Shown here: piece after piece, positions 6,480-12,613 of the stretch
Position numbering within the stretch: the first letter of the stretch is position 1
Layout: every line of letters starts with the position of its first letter
Assembly: GCA_015688915.1 (NCBI GenBank)
Contig: JAATGX010000195.1
Span: 1-12,613 of the forward strand
Length of the DNA: 12,613 nucleotides
Direction: 5' to 3'
DNA from: Desulfuromonadales bacterium
Lineage (GTDB): Bacteria; Desulfobacterota; Desulfuromonadia; Geobacterales; Pseudopelobacteraceae
Notes under the pieces: model-generated
What the model was told of the DNA's origin: nothing
The model's input: the letters and a program-made list of their open reading frames with translations, nothing else
The model's database searches: none
Made by a program: the position numbers and the translations under genes

Positions 6480-6570
6480 CTCCCCCGGCCCGACCCTCCC
6501 CACATCGCCCGCTTTTCCCGCTTGTTTGTCCGGCCGGTTCCGGTGTAGTCTAGCGCCCATGGGCTCACTC

Positions 6571-9500
6571 ATGGTCATCACCAGCGCTTCCCTCACCCGC
6601 CTGGCAGCGGCACTGGCCGATGGCCTGGCGGACTCCGCCACTCCTCCGCTCGCGCGTGAAACCGTGGTGGTGCTCACCCCGGGCATGGCCCGCTGGATCT
6701 CCCTTGAGTTGGCAACCATCCGGGGCGTCAGCGCCGGACTCGATTTCCCTTTTCCCAACCAGATCCTGGACAGTTGTTTCCGCGCCGTGCTGCCCGGTTT
6801 GCCCGACGTTTCCCCCTTTACGCGGGAAAACATGGCCTGGCGCATCGCGGCTCGCCTTCCCGGCCTGCGCTCACGGCCCGGCTTCGAACAGGCGGCCGGC
6901 TACCTGGGTACGGGAGATAACGACCGAAGACTCCTTCAAATTTCAAACACATTGGCCGACTTGTTCGACCAGTACATCATCTTCCGGCCGGAAATGGTCC
7001 TGGCATGGGACAAAGGGCGGGACGACGGCTGGCAATCCGTCCTGTGGCGCGAAATCTCGACCGGCTGTCCGGGGCAGCACCGGGCCGGACAGCTCGCGGC
7101 CTTCCGGGAGCGCCTCGGGGCCGGCGCGCTCCCCGTCGACGCCCTTCCCCGGCGCATCAGCCTGTTCGGCATTTCCTACCTCCCCCCGTTCCACCTGGAG
7201 GCGTTCTCCCTGCTGGCCCAAACCACCGACGTGGTCTTCTACCTGCAAAACCCCTGCGGCGCCTTTTGGGGCGACCTCGTCTCCCGGAGGCGCCTGGCGG
7301 AACTTGCGCTGGCCGAGGCGCCCGAAGCACGGGAATACTACGACACCGGCAATCCCCTGCTCTCCTCCTTGGGAACCATGGGACAGGAGTTCCACGACCT
7401 GCTGCTGGAGTACGGTTTCGCGACCCTTGACCTGGACGACGATACGGGAGAGCCGGCCGCCGGAACCCTGCTACAGGCCATCCGGGGCGACATCCGCCTG
7501 TTGCGCGACAGCGGCGGTACGGATGAACGGATCGTGGTGGCGCCCGGAGACAGCTCTCTACAGGTGCACTCCTGCCATGGCCCGCTCCGGGAGATGGAGG
7601 TGCTGTACGATAGCCTGCTGGCCATGTTCGATGAGCTGGACGGCCTGGAGCCGCGCCACGTCGTGGTGATAATACCGGACATGGAGAGCTATGCGCCTTA
7701 CATCGCCGCCGTATTCGGCACCCGGTCCGGCGGCCGGCCCCCCATCCCGTTCACCATGGCTGACCGCAGCCAACGCCGCGAGAACCGCGTATTGGAGACA
7801 TTCACCCGCATCCTGGGGCTCCCGGCTACCCGCTTCGGCGTCAACCAGATCCTGGAACTGCTGGAATCGCCGCCGGTCCTGGCCCGGTTCGCCATCGCCC
7901 CGGACGAACTGGAAACGATCCGGGAGTGGCTGGCCGAAACCGGGGTGCGTTGGGGGCTGGATGCACGGCAGCGCGCCATGCTCGGTTTTCCTGCCTTTGA
8001 CGAGTTCAGTTGGCAGGCCGGACTGGACCGCCTCTTTCTCGGATATGCCCTGGAGCCGGACAGCGACCGGCTGTTCCGCGGCATCCTCCCCTTCGAGGCG
8101 ATCGAAGGGCGCTCGGCCGTACCCCTGGGCAAGCTGGCCGAGTTCATACAGGTGTGCCGGACGGTCACGGAACGGCTGGAGGGGAAACGCACCCTGTCCG
8201 CATGGGCCGATACCCTCTCGGCAATCGCCCTTGACCTGATCCTGCCGGATGACGGTGAAAACGTGCTCAAACCGCTCTTCGACGCCCTCCAGACTCTGCG
8301 CGAAGCCGAGGATCAGAACGGCTTCACCGCTCCCGTGGGCCTGGATGCGGTCAGGGAAACCGTGGGCAGGCTGTTGGACGGGGCGGGCGGCGACTTCGGT
8401 TTTCTGGGGGGCAGGGTCACCTTTTGCGCCATGCTCCCCATGCGCAGCATCCCCTTCCGGGTCATTTGCCTGGCCGGGATGAACGACGGCGTCTTTCCCC
8501 GCACCAAGCGGCAGCCCGGTTTCAGCCTGTTGTCCGGCAAGCGGAGGCGCGGCGACCGGTCCCTCAGGGATGAGGACCGCTATCTGTTCCTGGAGACGCT
8601 CATTTCCGCCGGGGAGCGCCTGCACATCAGTTACACCGGCCAGAGCGACCGGGACAACTCCCTGATCCCCCCCTCGGTGGTGGTGGCTGAACTGCTGGAT
8701 TACGTGGAGCGCGGCTTCCGTGTCAGCGGGACAGACAGCGCCCCAGCCGTCCTGGTCAACCATCGCCTCCAGGCCTTCAGCCCGGAGTACTTCACCGGGG
8801 AGGCCGGTTCGCCGCTGTTCAGCTTTTCCACGGAATACCGGGACGCCCTGTGCCAGCGGCAGATGTCCGGGCGTTCCGGCAGTGGCTTCATCACCGAACC
8901 GCTGCCGGACGACCCGGAACTGCTGACTGGAATCGACATACGCGACCTGAAGCGCTTCCTGGCCAACCCGGCCGCCGCTTTCCTGGCCCGGCGACTGGGG
9001 ATCCGCCCGTCCGATCCCATGGAGGAGGTGGACGAGCGGGAACCGTTCAGCCTGGACAGCCTGACCGCCTATGGCCTCAAACAGGACCTGGTGCGGCAGA
9101 TCCTGTCCGGTGTCGAAACGGCCGATGGTTACGAGGTTACCCGGGCCAAGGCGCTGCTGCCGCCGCTCGGCGCAGGGCGGGCCGCCTTTCGGGAAGCCCT
9201 GGACGAAAGCAGGGAGTTCGCCGGACTGGTCGTACCCTTTCTGGGCGCCGAACTGGAGCAGCTTCCGGTGCACTTCCACCATGGCGGGCTCCTGCTGGAA
9301 GGAGTCCTGGACGGCATCCGCTCCGGCCGGCACGTAGTCTGGCGCTCCGCCTCCATGAAAGCCAAAGACCGCCTCTCCCTGTGGGTCGAGCACCTGCTGC
9401 TCAACGCCCTGGCTGTCCCCGGATACCCGTGCGAGAGCCTGCTGGTCTGCAACGACCTGGTCATGACCCTTGCGCCGCTCCCCAACGCCGCCGCTCTTCT

Positions 9501-9767
9501 CGGCGACCTGCTGGAACTGTACCGTGAAGGCTTGCGGCGGCCGCTCCCCTTTTTTCCGCAGGTCTCCTGGCTGTTTGTCACGGAGGGCGTGGAAAAGGCG
9601 GAGGCTCGTTGGACCGGCAGCGACCACGCCCCGCAGCCCGCTGAATCGGCGGAACCGGCGTATTCCATCTGTTTTGGCGATAGCGATCCATTGGACGGGG
9701 AATTCGAAGCGCTTGCACGGCGAGTGTTCGAGCCGCTACGGCTGGCGGCGCGGGAGGAGAAGGTGGC

Positions 9768-9771
<4 letters not shown>
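6571..9771 (+). CDS. recC: Exodeoxyribonuclease V gamma subunit RecC
   Basis: A 1066-residue RecC, the subunit of the RecBCD complex that splits the duplex and scans for the recombination hotspot Chi during double-strand-break repair. Characteristic blocks are LQISNTLADLFDQYIIFRPE (about residues 125-145), RISLFGISYLPPFHLEAFSL (about 195-215) followed by YLQNPCGAFWGDL, RVTFCAMLPMRSIPFRVICL with AGMNDGVFPR (about 615-645), and GDRSLRDEDRYLFLETLISA followed by SYTGQSDRDNS (from 661). The length is near the family norm, and there are no frameshifts. The start is uncertain: ATG 6571 (MVITSASLTRLAAAL) best fits the short N-terminus of the family, ATG 6559 adds four residues, and a TTG at 6526 is unlikely. 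None has a good ribosome site, suggesting weak translation, common for recBCD genes. Its stop overlaps the recB start (GTGA), which indicates coupled synthesis. Confidence 0.95.

Positions 9772-12613
<2,842 letters not shown>

Noticed and set aside
6421..6480. Known riboswitch class (cyclic-di-GMP, fluoride) ahead of recC
   Set aside because: Conserved core sequences of these classes could not be found; only generic hairpins are visible.
7558..9627. Minus-strand open frame of 689 codons opposite recC
   Set aside because: It lies wholly antisense to the well-supported recC, has low-complexity G/Q/P/A-rich text without family signatures, and is the expected shadow in GC-rich coding DNA.

Overview
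The window looks like a GC-rich chromosomal segment of a proteobacterium. My best guess is a Geobacter-like Desulfuromonadia member, judged from protein style (M29 aminopeptidase, RecC/RecB, RhlE, a hairpin-rich intergenic region). This is inference; no rRNA or other marker is present. Most of it is housekeeping DNA, and no large undescribed multi-gene system is visible. The unusual signals are at the level of repeats and RNA structure.

Layout. (1) 1-1018, minus: M29-family metallo-aminopeptidase, cut by the left edge. (2) 1143-1607, plus: dut (dUTPase), divergent from the peptidase. (3) 1626-1723: a long near-perfect hairpin repeat between the convergent dut and yicC genes. (4) 1738-2622, minus: yicC endoribonuclease family. 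(5) 2862-4166, plus: a fold-type I PLP aminotransferase with a strong ribosome site, closed by a textbook intrinsic terminator (4195-4225). (6) 4265-4940, plus: a vapBC toxin-antitoxin pair behind a perfect 11-bp inverted-repeat operator. (7) 4995-6314, minus: rhlE DEAD-box RNA helicase, with a terminator-like hairpin in its 5' leader. (8) 6315-6570: the divergent rhlE/recC intergenic region, holding two terminator-like hairpins of opposite polarity. (9) 6571-9771 and 9768-12613, plus: recC and recB, translationally coupled by a 4-base overlap; recB runs off the right edge before its nuclease domain.

How the genes relate: recC and recB encode two subunits of the RecBCD end-processing helicase-nuclease (recD is not seen and may lie downstream). 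dut limits uracil incorporation into DNA. yicC and rhlE both act on RNA. vapBC is a separately terminated accessory module.

The most interesting observation is inside recB. Between helicase motif II (DEFQD) and the GDPKQAIY motif there is about 75 bp of in-frame extra sequence. Its two ends are an inverted repeat (TTCGACTCCGCTCA / TGAGCGGAGCCGAA). It looks like an intergenic palindromic repeat that landed in frame in an essential repair gene and added about 20-25 residues without breaking it.
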